Positions 33,510 to 44,854 of a stretch of 64,000 nt of DNA are shown here, piece after piece; position 1 is the stretch's first letter; each line of letters starts with the position of its first letter. The notes below the pieces were generated by a model. It had not been told where the DNA came from, made no database searches, and worked only from the letters and a program-made list of their open reading frames with translations. The position numbers and the translations under genes were made by a program. Origin of the DNA: Cyrtodaria siliqua (taxonomy: Eukaryota > Mollusca > Bivalvia > Adapedonta > Hiatellidae); the NCBI GenBank assembly GCA_037043455.1, contig JAWPHD010006811.1:1-64000 (forward strand). Direction: 5' to 3'.

Positions 33510-35660
33510 CCTTTGAAGATAGTTAATTAAGGACATTTGCGCTTATAGAGTTCGATTTTCGATTGACTTTATTGTCGATTGTGGCGCATACATACTATTT
33601 TACGGAATAAATTAAATTTAAATTTACATTATGTTTAATGCATCATAGACACGAATATGTTTTATATTATTACATGCCACATGACCGTCGCATTATAACA
33701 TTAATTATTTTTAAAAAAAAGGGAATAAATTTGCATTCTGGTGTCTCAATCAATACCTCTTACATCTGAATATATATCGGACTATATAATATGTATGCCA
33801 TAGACGCATGTAACTGGATTTAATTTTAATATTAATCCTAAAAGTCAAAATAATATGACACAGACTGAAAAACAAACGCATCACGGGGTAAATTGGTATC
33901 CTCTTCGCACGTTACATAAAATAATGTGTAATTGAAAAATATCATTTCCCGCCCTCGCGACGGACGATGCAGACGTATTTTTATATTCTGGAAGTTAAAA
34001 CGAAACGTATTTGGAATATTAAATAAAAAAGGTAAATAACATTTTTATAAATAAAAAAAGGTAAATCATATTTTTATATATAAAACGGTGTGATCTACGC
34101 TGATTACCATAACAATGTTATTAATATTATTATTTTCACTATTATTATTATTATGTGAATTGATATCTCAATGTACCGACACAATTTAGCTGATGCCGGC
34201 TATTGCCTTCATTTTCCTCTAGCATTGATAGGGTCACAGCCAAACTCGAACGTCAAAATGTATTTAATAGGTTCTGTTTTTAGTTGAGCGCTCAAATTCA
34301 ATAGATTATTATTGTTTCAAAATAAACAATAAACATGACGTATAATTTATGTTTTTATATTTTATATTTTATATGATATATATGGATGTTATACGATCAG
34401 CGTCTGATGTATATAGCCACGACGTGTGTAGAAATAATATATTGAAATAAAATAAAGGTGCGCGAGTTACACCTTTATTCAATAATATAATCAGAGTTAA
34501 AAATTTAAAAAAAAAAGGTATTATATTGTCTATTGCGTAACTGATACCTACAAACATACGATATGCATATGACGATGGATGGACAGAAGACTGAGATTAC
34601 TTTGGCTGTGAAGTGGTTGACTTTTAAGCGAAAGTAGAAAACAATTTGAGAGGTTAGCGACACATGAAATTGCGGCAATTGTTGGCTTTAAGGTCAATAA
34701 AATTGTTTTATGAGGCCATACGTAATTGGGTCTTATATCATAAAGACATTTCAATAATTGTATTATATTTTATTATTATGTTTTTATTATTATTATTTTT
34801 GCGTGGTCTCATTTGACCAAATATTAAATACATTCATTCTCTGTCGATAAATGCTAAGTTCCCGTAATAATATTATAGTTTATTTCTTTATTTAAACCAA
34901 ATATAGCCCATGAACATGTTTAAATAATATACATATATATATACATAATAATAAATCATATAAAGTTTGTATAGTGGTGTATATTAAACAATACTTATAT
35001 ATAAGTTGATGAACTTGACTCTTACATAGCATAAGTGGCTGTACTTGACTATTCTTGACTAATGTATTAATTGTAAACACTGTCACTACAATTACAGATC
35101 CTTAAGTGTCCTTTGTGCCTCCAAATAACTGTCGCGTAAGTTAAAGGGGGTGCGCCAGTCATTTTCTAGAAGAATCTAAAAAAAAAAAAAAAAAAAATTC
35201 ATAGTATAAATGTCATATCGATCATAATAGGGTTTAAGCAACGTTCTATTCAAGACTTACATTTTAACTTACCATAGATTTTGAAAGACATCTGGCGTAA
35301 AATGTTTCTATTCGTTAACTCTGGTACGTAACGTAGGTTAGCGCATTACTCAATACACATAAAATATATGAGACGCAAGCACGGATTAGTAACCCATGGA
35401 TCGCGGGTTCAATCCCAACGAGGACCGATTTGTGTTAATTATCGAAATATTTAAAACATGCTTCCCAACTAACCAGTCTTTCTTAAAACCAAGGTCCCCG
35501 CGTATAATCAATGTATGTTGTTTTTTCCCTCGTAACAAAGAACTAGTTGGACTAGTGTTTTACGAATGGTTGTTTGGCCATACATCGTTTTAGTTTGAAA
35601 TGCATTTAATTGCTAGTCTGATAACACTGAACTATCGTATAACGCATCATTCATTTGCCA
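33510..35660. other. Anonymous A/T-rich sequence
   Basis: Short A/T-rich duplications at 34018-34085 ('aaaaaaggtaaat' repeated) and a long A-run at about 35178 are the only structures. At 35144, 'ttaaagggggtgcgccag' looks like a single isolated end of a TTAAAGG-type element. No gene is supportable. Confidence 0.45.
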
Positions 35661-35667
35661 ACGCATC

Positions 35668-36184
35668 TTAAAGGGACACTGTCCGTAAGTAAGCAGATAT
35701 TGAGCATAACCAAATAACTGTCTGACTTTTATTCAGTGAAATGTATACATGAAAACATGAGGATAGACCCTAAGAAGTATGTAGGAATAAATTCGTGAGT
35801 TTGAAAAAAAAGAAGCTCTAATTATTATATGTAAATAAAGTGGGACCCACACTATTTACTTTTCTGCGATCACGTGACTTCCATTAGCGCATTAGGTTTT
35901 CATCATAGTATGTATTGCCTAATATGTGTAGCCCGTTTAGCTCAGTCTGGAGCGATGTCGACCACTTTACACTCACGCACGCTATTATTACTGCGAGTGT
36001 AATTTTAGTTTGGGCTGCAAGTTCAAACGCACGAAACGTGTACTTTTTTTTGTACCGCGATTGAATTCCGTTAAATAATCTTGCTTTTAATTAGTAAATA
36101 TCCAATAATGTTTAGTGTGTAATGTTTGCGAACATAATTATTGTGTGTTTTATAAGTTAACAGTTATGGACAGTGTCCCTTTAA
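35668..36184 (+). mobile_element. TIR element carrying a tRNA-like Pol III promoter, copy 1
   Basis: TTAAAGGGACACTGTCC at 35668-35684 is repeated inverted at 36168-36184, and both ends carry TTAA. Inside, on the plus strand, lie an A box TAGCTCAGTCTGG (35938-35950), a B-box-like GTTCAAACGC (36021-36030) and an eight-T run at 36044-36051, the order of a type-2 Pol III transcription unit with its terminator. The tRNA-like part is too diverged to fold as a normal tRNA. A second copy lies at about 63262-63645 with every one of these parts in the same order. Confidence 0.75.
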
Positions 36185-36814
36185 GTTTTGAAGGATAAAT
36201 ATTTATTCGTGGTATTAAGTTCTTGCTTTTGAAGCGTAAACACATTTAATCGTGATATCAAGTTATTGCTGAACTCAGAAAATGACATGCAGTTTCACTG
36301 ATCAAAATGAATCCGATTAGCTTATCGACCTCATTTGCATTTTAAATGCATGGTACATCAGAGTCCGTGTCAAATGTTACAGAATTCGTGTAATACAACA
36401 GATGAATTTAATTTAATTGGGGGATTATATGACGCCAACAGGAAGGAACATTCCAGGCCCACTCTCCATTTACATCTTGATAATAAGCATATGCAGAATG
36501 GGCCTAGAACCTTTTCACATGCAGAACCGCAGTGTTGCTGCAAATTTTCTTGTCAACACTCCATTTCTCGCTGGAGCCACAATCATTGTTTTCTGCCAGC
36601 ACTCAAGTAGCACCTGAAAAAGATACAGTGATTACGATGAAGACTTTTAATGAAAATGACAACAATCACAAAATGAACATGAAATCGGTGGTATTTTACC
36701 CCTATACATGGATAAGCAGTGATCCTATTCTTGCCTGGGAACCACGTGGAATAAGAGTCATAATATAAAATAGTATGTCATTTTTCGTGTGTAAGGACAA
36801 ATACACGGTATTCC

Positions 36815-37132
36815 TTAAAGGGACACAAGCCGATCTTTTTTTAAAAAACTCGCGGCGTCCCGATAGTTTTTCTGCAGAACTTGCATTTGTTCAATCATTA
36901 ATATTAATTATAATAATAGTATTAAGCAAATTTTGTTTGGCATATTATTAATTTTTTATATTATTGCACCAATAATATATTTAAAACTTATATATATTAT
37001 AATTAGACGAAATAGTGAATACTTAAAATTTGATTTATTTAAATGTAACCAGAGTAAAAGTAAAAACGATAGTGGATATATAGAATCAAGACACCCATTT
37101 CAAACACTCAAGATTGCCGTGTGTCCCTTTAA
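36815..37132. mobile_element. MITE, TTAAAGGGACAC family (318 bp)
   Basis: TTAAAGGGACACAAGCCGAT at the left faces its imperfect inverse ending GTGTGTCCCTTTAA at the right, about 23 bp of TIR. The interior has 'ctcgcggcgtcccgatag', 'acttgcatttgttcaatcat' and an AT-rich stretch. Non-coding. Confidence 0.75.
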
Positions 37133-37621
37133 AGTTTTAACGATATGAGATGTAGGGTATTAAATTAGTTTTAACAGCATATTTTATTCGTTAACCCTGA
37201 CGCGTTTATATATTAATAGGCATTCAGATTTGTCCTCCATATTGTTAAAATGCAGTATCATAATTATGCCTTCCAAGTATTTGACAATGGTGGTGTGATT
37301 CTTGGAATGTCAACCCCAACATGTATAAAGATCTATAAACTCCCAACTAATTATAACGATAATCCTGTGCATTATGTATTTATTTGATTTATTGAATTCG
37401 ATTGCCGTATCCGTTTTCAACAAAGGTAATAATAACTTATCTTATATTGCGTGAACGTACAGGTTTCATACATGTGTGATGTAGGTGTCATGTAGTTGCT
37501 TGATACTTTGTATTTTTCATAATACTCTAATGTGTCTATTTGCTAGTGTTTCATTTTGTCAGTTTTGGGTATTGTCTGCTTATGTTATTATTTCCTATTG
37601 GTCAATCTAAAGGAGTTCTAT

Positions 37622-38066
37622 TTAAAGGGTCACATGGCAATCTTGACGTTTTTATCAAGCAGAGGCTCGATATAGTATTATTTTGACTTTAAACCTGCTT
37701 GCATGTAATTAAATAAAAGTTTGAGTTTTTATTTTTTTAAATTTGACTTCTTATTCTACTATAGGTTTAAATATATTATTGGTCCAATATTATCACCAGT
37801 AAGTCATATGCAAAAACAATTCGCTTTATACTATCCGTATAATTAATATTAATGATTGAACAAATGCAAATTACGTGAAAAACTAACGGGAAACCATAGG
37901 TTTAAATATGTATTATGAGTGGATTCTAAACAACAATTCGTAATACGCGCAAACAGTTTGCTTTGAACTTTTCAAAATGACTATATTTAATAATAATGAT
38001 TTACACAAATATGGAACTTTTTTCGCGAGTTTTAAAAAAAGTCAAGACTCGCGTGTGTCCCTTTAA
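37622..38066. mobile_element. MITE, TTAAAGGGACAC family (445 bp)
   Basis: The left end TTAAAGGGTCACATGGC then 'aatcttgac' is matched by the right end 'gtcaagactcgcg' then TGTGTCCCTTTAA. The interior includes 'attgaacaaatgcaaatta' and 'aaaactaacgggaaac', in inverse orientation to the copy at 36815. Confidence 0.75.
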
Positions 38067-38274
38067 GGTTTGCCAGACGTCCAGATTTATAAACAGTGCA
38101 TCTGGAGATTGTTTTATTAATAAGGTTTAAACAAAGTATTGTCGTTTGTTATGCATGTTCTTATGTTTCGTTCATAAAGGTGCCCTCTCCAAATAAAAGA
38201 AATTACTCCTTTATACCGGTGTATCTTCAGATTCCTAAACATTCGAACAACTCGTCACATCTTTATAACTTCTG

Positions 38275-38420
38275 TGTTAGTTTGCTTGTTTGGCGTTTAA
38301 CGTCATTGTCTGGCACATGTCAGGCTATGCCTACCATTCGTAAGACTCGACCCTTTCTCACTTACAAGTCGAGCTTCCGGCGGAATTTTGTTCCACACTG
38401 ATGAGAGGCGTGAAGCGTCT
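38275..38420 (-). mobile_element. SINE copy with internal deletion
   Basis: Plus text 'gcgtttaacgtcattgtctg', 'gcacatgtcaggctatg', then directly 'attcgtaagactcgaccctt' and 'tcacttacaagtcgagc'. Compared with 29631 it lacks the middle 'ggcagaccac..ccagtactg' section. Open frames across it are incidental. Confidence 0.6.
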
Positions 38421-39622
38421 TTATCCTCTCGATCATGGAAGTGCTTCACAAGATTGAACTCCTTTGTTATCCCTTCTAGTAAATTTGTTTTAATTTCAAA
38501 TGTCATATTCGAAACCATAAAATAGAAACAAAAACGTTGTGTCCATTGTGTTTATCCTGCAGTAAACAAGTGTTGCTGATTTTAAAATTAATTGCAAGAC
38601 GATGAAACAGTTAAGCTGTTTGTGAAATTTCTCAAAATTTAATAATGTATTAAACTGTTCACTACTACTAGAACTCTGAAAGAAATTGCGTGCTTTTCGT
38701 AAATCCTGAAACTTCGCCAAAAGATGTGAGATAGTTGGAGGCTTCTGCTGCGAGTGGCATCATGAATTGGAGATAATGGTTTACCTATGAGTATACATGT
38801 GGTTGTATAGATACATACATGTATAAACCTGGCTTACCGATTTATACTAAAAAGCAACGTAGAATCACGAGAATGCAGAAAGTCCGCGAGCAAACGTTGT
38901 AGTTTTAATTAGGGTGGCTTTATATTCACTGAAGCTCCTTATACTAATGTATGTGCTTAATTGTATTTTCTGGCCAGTGCTTCAGGGCCATTAGGAGGAA
39001 CGTCTCTAATAGGGGTGTTTTTCGGGATATTTTCTTCACTATTATTTGGTTCTAACATTTTTTACTTTCAACTAACCATTAATCTAACTCCGACGCTCGC
39101 GAAAAAAACTGAGTGTAATTAATCCCTGCCAAAGAACATTTTCGGCGGGGAAAGTTAACTTTTTCTGAGGTTGATTAAATTTAAAGAACCTAACCCACCA
39201 ACAAACGGCAAAATAACACTACAAAACCGTCTATGGAAACTCTATCCACGTGTTCAGTTCATATAATAATGTATATGTACCGATTAAAAGTATAGGTTTA
39301 TTCACATGTTTTTAAAATAAACGTGATTGAATATTCGTTAAATGAATTATGAGTTGACAACTCTATATAGTTATACATTCACCAGGAAGTTGGGTCTTTT
39401 TTAATTCTTATACACGAGTATTGGGTCCAAATAGGGCTATTCTGTCCAAAATAGACTCAATAATATTTTCAATGTTAGTGCAGGGGGGTGAGGCTCGTTA
39501 TGCTTGTTAAAATGGACTAATTATCATGAAACGGGTATAATGGGTCGGACCCACAAAAAAAAGTGTCCATAAATTTAGGTTATGTGATCATATGTATATA
39601 TAAAGGGTCCTGGTGAGTTTAA

Positions 39623-39625
<3 letters not shown>

Positions 39626-39654
<29 letters not shown>

Positions 39655-39656
39655 CT
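39626..39656. repeat. (AT)n microsatellite
   Basis: Uninterrupted alternation of a and t over about 30 bases. Confidence 0.9.
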
Positions 39657-39763
39657 CGTCAGTATGTTTAGAAACGGTGTACTGTTGTAAAAGTTGCCTG
39701 TTGATAGGGATAGGGACTTTAACCTGACATTGATGCGTTAGTATTTTATTCTGACTATTATGA

Positions 39764-40575
39764 ACTGAACTGAAGACTTTATTTTAAGAGGGTAGCACAG
39801 TTAGTAAAAATACTAATCTTCCCTGAGGCCCTCTAACGGACATACGCATTATCGCTCACGTATCACAATGGAACCTTTTGTCAATCCTTTGGCATCAGAC
39901 TGAGAGACCGTTTTTACTCAGAGATGTAAGAATGGGAAGGACTAATTCATAGCGAGTCTGCACTTTTATTGTATTTGTTGGGATCGGCAATTTTCAATGA
40001 TTCTGCGTACATTTGGTTGTCCCCGTTGGTGAAACTACGGTATTAATACTCTCGTTCCACACTTTCGTTGTACTATAAACCAGAGCTGCCAGTTTGCAGT
40101 GCTTCTGCGCTGTAGACACAGGTACCGATTCATATGAAACACTAAAATAAAAGTACTCAAGGGAACGTTGCAATGTGCAGAGGATGTGTTGTTTTGGAAT
40201 ACTTCAAAATAATGATAAAAACTGAGCACTCTTTCGTTTCGTGTTTTTAGCTGATTTATCGGAATAGTTATGTTTAACATAGCATGTAAGTAAACTATTT
40301 TTAAAGTACTTACAATATTTACAAATACTTACACATCCTGTTCTGGCAGTAGGCCACTATCGGCCTTTTGCACCAGCTCTAGGTCTTCTTTATATCTAGT
40401 AACTTGTAGTGTGTGCTTTATATTCATATTTTATTGGTTGGTCATTCCATAACATATCCAATATTATTTCTTTTTTTTCCCACGTTTTTTTTGCTTCTAT
40501 ATGTAATGAGTTCAAAATGTCCACCACTCTGTCACTGAAGGAGTATTTTCTGACATCTAACCTAGGTCTTTTTCT
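39764..40575 (-). pseudogene. 5'-truncated LINE fragment: RT C-terminus plus 3' tail
   Basis: On the minus strand from about 40570, 'RPRLDVRKYSFSDRVVDILN' matches the conserved end of CR1/L2/Jockey-type reverse transcriptases ('RLDVRKYSFS.RVV..WNSLP'), with the usual W changed. 'DQPIKYEYKAH' follows before the stop near 40396. About 630 bases of tail follow, ending in 'cctcttaaaataaagtc' with a short 'ttcagttcag' repeat at 39764-39775. The upstream part is cut off by sequence of the TTAAAGGG element family (about 40570-40690). It is inactive. Confidence 0.7.
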
Positions 40576-40703
40576 ACATAACTTGCTTTTGCTCAATCAT
40601 TAATATGATTAAAATGGTATAAAGCAAGTTATTTTTGCATATTACTAACTGTTAATAATACAGGCTCAAAATAATGCTGGGTTAATACATCGAGACGTTA
40701 ACG

Positions 40704-41058
40704 TTAAAGGGGGTACATCAGGATTTTTCATGAAACATCTTAAATCATAAAATTGTTCCAGTTCATGATAAAACACTTATGTCAATCAAAATATGATGTT
40801 AGAACCATTGTGTTACTATCTAAACTTTGAAAACAGCATATAGCTATGACGGAATCTGACGTAAAATGCTGAAATTAACCCTGGTGCGTCACCTAGGATA
40901 GCACATATTACTGTGCAGAATGAATTTCTTTGCAAATAAGTGCTCATTTTTAGGCTCATTCATTATGTTTAGGACATTCAGTATAGAAAATAATAATATT
41001 TGTCAATTTTTAGTCGGACACCTAGACCCCCATGAAAATCCTGATGTACTCCCTTTAA
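40704..41058. mobile_element. MITE with about 28-bp TIRs (355 bp)
   Basis: TTAAAGGGGGTACATCAGGA continuing 'tttttcatg' is the imperfect inverse of 'catgaaaatcc' plus TGATGTACTCCCTTTAA. Shares the TTAAAGGG terminus with its neighbours but has an unrelated interior. Non-coding. Confidence 0.8.
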
Positions 41059-41489
41059 TGCCTGATAACAACTTCACGATTGCCGTGAGTCTTTAAAGCT
41101 ACGATATGTTTATTTTATACAATAACGGAGATGACGAGTATTAGTGAATATTATTACTATCGAATTTTCATTTAACCACCCGATGTCCCCAGGTCTTAAT
41201 TAAAACAACTCATTTGAAACTTACTCCCCGTTAAAAAAAAGTCATGCGACCGTTTTAGCATTTGTTTACATACACTATACTTGTGATATAGTTAAGCCAT
41301 TTGGCCCTGCTTTCTGCTAAGCGCAGCGTTCATTAGATACCAAGTAATAGTAAATCCGTTTACACATGAGGTATTGAAAATGTTTGATCTAGTTTGCACT
41401 GTTTCTAATTAATTAATTATATTCTATTGATTGCATTGCATACGTCCCTAAGTTGTAAGGTTTCCGAATACTTCGTCAACTTTTATCAT

Positions 41490-42020
41490 TTAAAGGGGTT
41501 GATGCACTATTTTCAAACAAGGTTTGCTTTTAAGGGCTCTGAAAAACTTGAAAAAAAGCTGAACGAATTATCAAAATGCCATGAAAAGTAAAGGAGATAT
41601 GACCTATTGAACATTTCCAAAACATTAATGGAGGCGGCCATCTTGAAACGATGAAGTCATCGCGCCTTTTTATTATATATGGCATATTGACAAAATGTCT
41701 TTTATTTTAAAGCAAAGAAAATCACTGCAAATGAAAAATAAGCATACAATTTATACATTTTACATATGTTTATTTTTAATCAGTTTACAGTGATTTTTAT
41801 TGCTTTAGAATAATTTTTGTCAATATGCCATATATGGTAAAAGGGCGCGATGACGTCATCATTCCAAGATGGCCGCCTCCATTTATGTTCTTTGCAAATG
41901 TTCAATAGGTCACATCTCCTTTTTTTTTCATGGCATTTTGATAATTCTTTCAGAGTTTTTCAAGTTTTTCAGAGTCCTTTTAAATAAATCTGTTTGAAAA
42001 TAGTGCATCAACCCCTTTAA
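41490..42020. mobile_element. Foldback element: 531-bp near-complete palindrome
   Basis: TTAAAGGGGTTGATGCACTA and what follows can be traced inverted almost without a break to the other end, ending TGCATCAACCCCTTTAA. Matching segments: 'ctgaaaaacttgaaaaa'/'tttcaagtttttcag', 'gccatgaaaagtaaaggaga'/'tccttttttttcatggc', 'atggaggcggccatcttg'/'aagatggccgcctccat', 'gatgaagtcatcgcgcc'/'gcgcgatgacgtcatc', 'tatatggcatattgacaaa'/'tttgtcaatatgccatata'. The centre is near 41755. Transcription would give a long hairpin RNA. Confidence 0.9.
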
Positions 42021-42075
42021 TTGTTGAACGGTGTGTTCCGTTGCCATATAATATTGCCTTCAAGAAAGCATTCAC

Positions 42076-42714
42076 GTTGTTGTTGTTGTTTTTCTAAGGT
42101 TTAGAGACCGTCCGCCAACTAAAGCGCCAGGAGAACCCTGGCGCTATGGGCACAATAGAGTCTGGTCTGTTCAGATGGGTGTGTTGGTTGATGTGGTGCT
42201 GCTGTGTCGTCATTTCTCTTGTAGATATGTAGGTAGATGTCGCTGTTGCTCTGTGGTTGTCGCTGTGGCGGTGAGGTGGGGGTCTGGAACGACGTCTAGG
42301 TGGTGCTGCCTACACTACTGGGCGATCCCCCATAGGGCCACACCCGCCAGTTGCAACCTGCGTCCCCGGTGGCTATAGCAACTAACGTAGGATAGTTCTA
42401 TTCTCTTCTCGCACGCAGGTTGATATGGCTCCTTCGCTCCGTGTACAGCGCCAGGCTTCCCTCCATTTGTAGTTGTTCCTGGCGCTGTACAACGTCTGGC
42501 GGGACGAAGGAGACATCTTCACTCTCGGTCAATCAACAATCATTCCGTTAGTGCTGCATCATATAAGCCAGTGACTTACAAGTAATAACAGATCCGCAAT
42601 CCTATCTTGTACAACTTTGTAGGATGTTCTGGCAAGGGCGACCAAGTAGGTCACCCTACATGATTGTTGACAGTGCCCACTCTGCGACGTGCACGCGGTG
42701 AAGATCTAGGTGGG
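42076..42714 (-). mobile_element. Retroelement insertion with 14-bp target-site duplication and (AAC)n tail
   Basis: AAGAAAGCATTCAC occurs at 42062-42075 and again at 42715-42728, directly bordering the insert. The insert is strikingly GC-rich against its surroundings and in minus sense ends in five AAC repeats, the mark of target-primed retrotransposition. Two strong hairpins stand out: GCGCCAGG..CCTGGCGC at about 42123-42145 and TACAGCGCCAGG..CCTGGCGCTGTA at about 42445-42490. No RT motif was found, so this is either a SINE-like element or the 3' end of a LINE. The intact duplication suggests a fairly recent insertion. Confidence 0.8.
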
Positions 42715-43424
42715 AAGAAAGCATTCACTGAATCCATGACATTTGATATTTAGAAACACGGATGTAAGATGGCACGTTGTTGATGCGATGTAACGATAAC
42801 TTCAATTGGTTGCCATGCATTTATCGTATGTATTTAATTCGATTTATCTTTCATATAACATACATTCATTCGTGAACGGGCAGGAACTGATAAACCATTT
42901 GCACATCCTGTGAACAATTCATTTGCAACCAGTTTTGTCTCGAAAGAAAACTAAACACATCTGTAAACTTAATTTAAACTGTCATTGCATGTACTGAGAC
43001 TGACATTAGATTTCAATAGGTATTGACATTTAGGCTTCTTTATTCAACTATGTGTGACATTTAATTGATATTACACAAGAACACAGGTAAAATTATTTCT
43101 TCTTTTTTTTATAATTCCTTCCTTATTTTAAAACTAGATTTTTGAGGTGTTCATCAGGTTTTTGAAATGACACAATAATATATATATATAATTTATTATA
43201 TACTTTCCAATGAAATAGTGGATTTTATGATTAAAATAAAACCTTATATTTTCATTGTTTATATTTTCACTGTGAAAGTTTAAACAATGACGTCACGCAA
43301 CTCTTGACTTGCTGGCGTTATTGACGTCATTGTTGTTGCGCGTCACTTTTCTTTTCTTTTTACTATATCTAAGACAATTTCTAAGGTTGATAGTATATAA
43401 TAAAAAGAATATTTGTTGTTTTGT

Positions 43425-43548
43425 CGTGAATATAGGATTTATTTTTTATCTCGCAGTGAGGAAACTCTTATATTTCCACTCGTTCTAAAGCACTCTTGAA
43501 AATATAAGTTTTCTCACTTCTCGATGAAAATAAATCCTATATTCACTC
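43425..43548. repeat. Inverted repeat, about 50-bp arms
   Basis: 'gtgaatataggatttatttt' plus 'cgcagtgaggaaactcttat' on the left is matched inverted by 'ataagttttctcacttctcg' plus 'aaaataaatcctatattcac' on the right. Arms are about 85 percent complementary by eye. Probably a small MITE. Paired TGACGTCA-like sites lie just upstream (about 43288-43330). Confidence 0.65.
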
Positions 43549-44854
43549 CAATCCAACAAATATGCTCTATATATAAAGCATACATATTATTCTACGATAA
43601 ATATATTGTAGACGCAAATATTATAGACGATATAACTGTTTATGTAATTTCGAATGTCAGTTGTCTTTCTTGTTGTGTTTTTTTCAAAATTTGTTTGTGT
43701 GTAATATTGCAATGTACCAGAAATTTTATTTCTTCACTTCAGTGGTCTTATCATTTCGTGACATGGGTTATATAACTGCCTGTTAACTTCTTGCGTTTGA
43801 CTCATTTCAGCGTTAATACCAAAAAAAAGCATTCATGGTTAACTCAATTCTTAAGACACCGTTTGACACCCATTTCCTACTAAACTTGAATCCAGTTAGA
43901 TTGTTTCTGGCCTGCTATCTGCATGATCTGCATCCACATGCAGTGCTCAGTGCCTTTTTTTTTTTTATCAAAATAGGTATTGCGGTGAATTACAGACCTA
44001 ATAACAAATAGATAGGAAACTGTGAACGTATCTAAACCATGTGGCGCGGTAGAGAATGTTCATGATGACTTTAAACACACATATCAAAGAAGGTTTTATA
44101 ATTGCATGTTTCATTCATGTCGACACCTACCATTCATACCACAAATGTATTTCGCTTTCCATTAATAGTGTTTTTCTTACATAAACGTACTGATCCAAAA
44201 AAAAGTTTAAGAGATCGTTTCACTACTATGTCAATCCTACGATTTTTTAAGATATAAGCCAAACATGATGTTGTTTGGTGTTGGGTTTTTTTGTTTTTTT
44301 TTACTTTAAACAGCTTTTTATTAGAAAATAATCCCATTTTGCTATTCATAATAAACATTTTGAATATATTCTCATCAAAATCAATGAATATTTGAGTGAT
44401 TAATTTGAAAAGTTAAGATATCACGTGCTATTTTGGATAATTCACTGATTCAGCAAGGACGTTTCTAGATATCTGTTTAGGTAAATACGGTAAACATGTC
44501 GATAACAACAATCGGATACTAGTAATCGATGCCGATATCAGTAATATCTATTAGGATATGTCATATAATGACGAGCCTGCGTATGTCCAATTAACCTGCA
44601 GCGACCACCGTCGACCACCTGCCGTCTAGTTAATAGCAGTACCAGCCACCGAGGCAGGTTGATTATTTATGTATTGACGTAATGAAACTATACTTTCCCA
44701 CTGTGTATCAGACAGTTGCGTATTCATCCGAATAGTTTAACTCAAAGCCAAACTGATTAAATCACAGACATATAATGCATTCCCTTGGCTTTAAAGGTAC
44801 TATCTGCAATTTTACAGCATGAATTACGGTATATTATATGTATGACATATGTAA

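Noticed and set aside
35925..36055. A functional tRNA gene
   Set aside because: A and B boxes are present, but the acceptor stem does not pair, the box spacing is long and the segment lies inside a TIR element; called tRNA-like instead.
36335..36768. Overlapping frames of 66-91 codons in three phases
   Set aside because: One reads somewhat like a membrane segment, but there is no family match, no splice signals that I could pair, and three phases are equally open.
38303..38720. Minus-strand frames of 71-74 codons
   Set aside because: The left one overlaps a SINE copy; the right one shows no recognisable domain.
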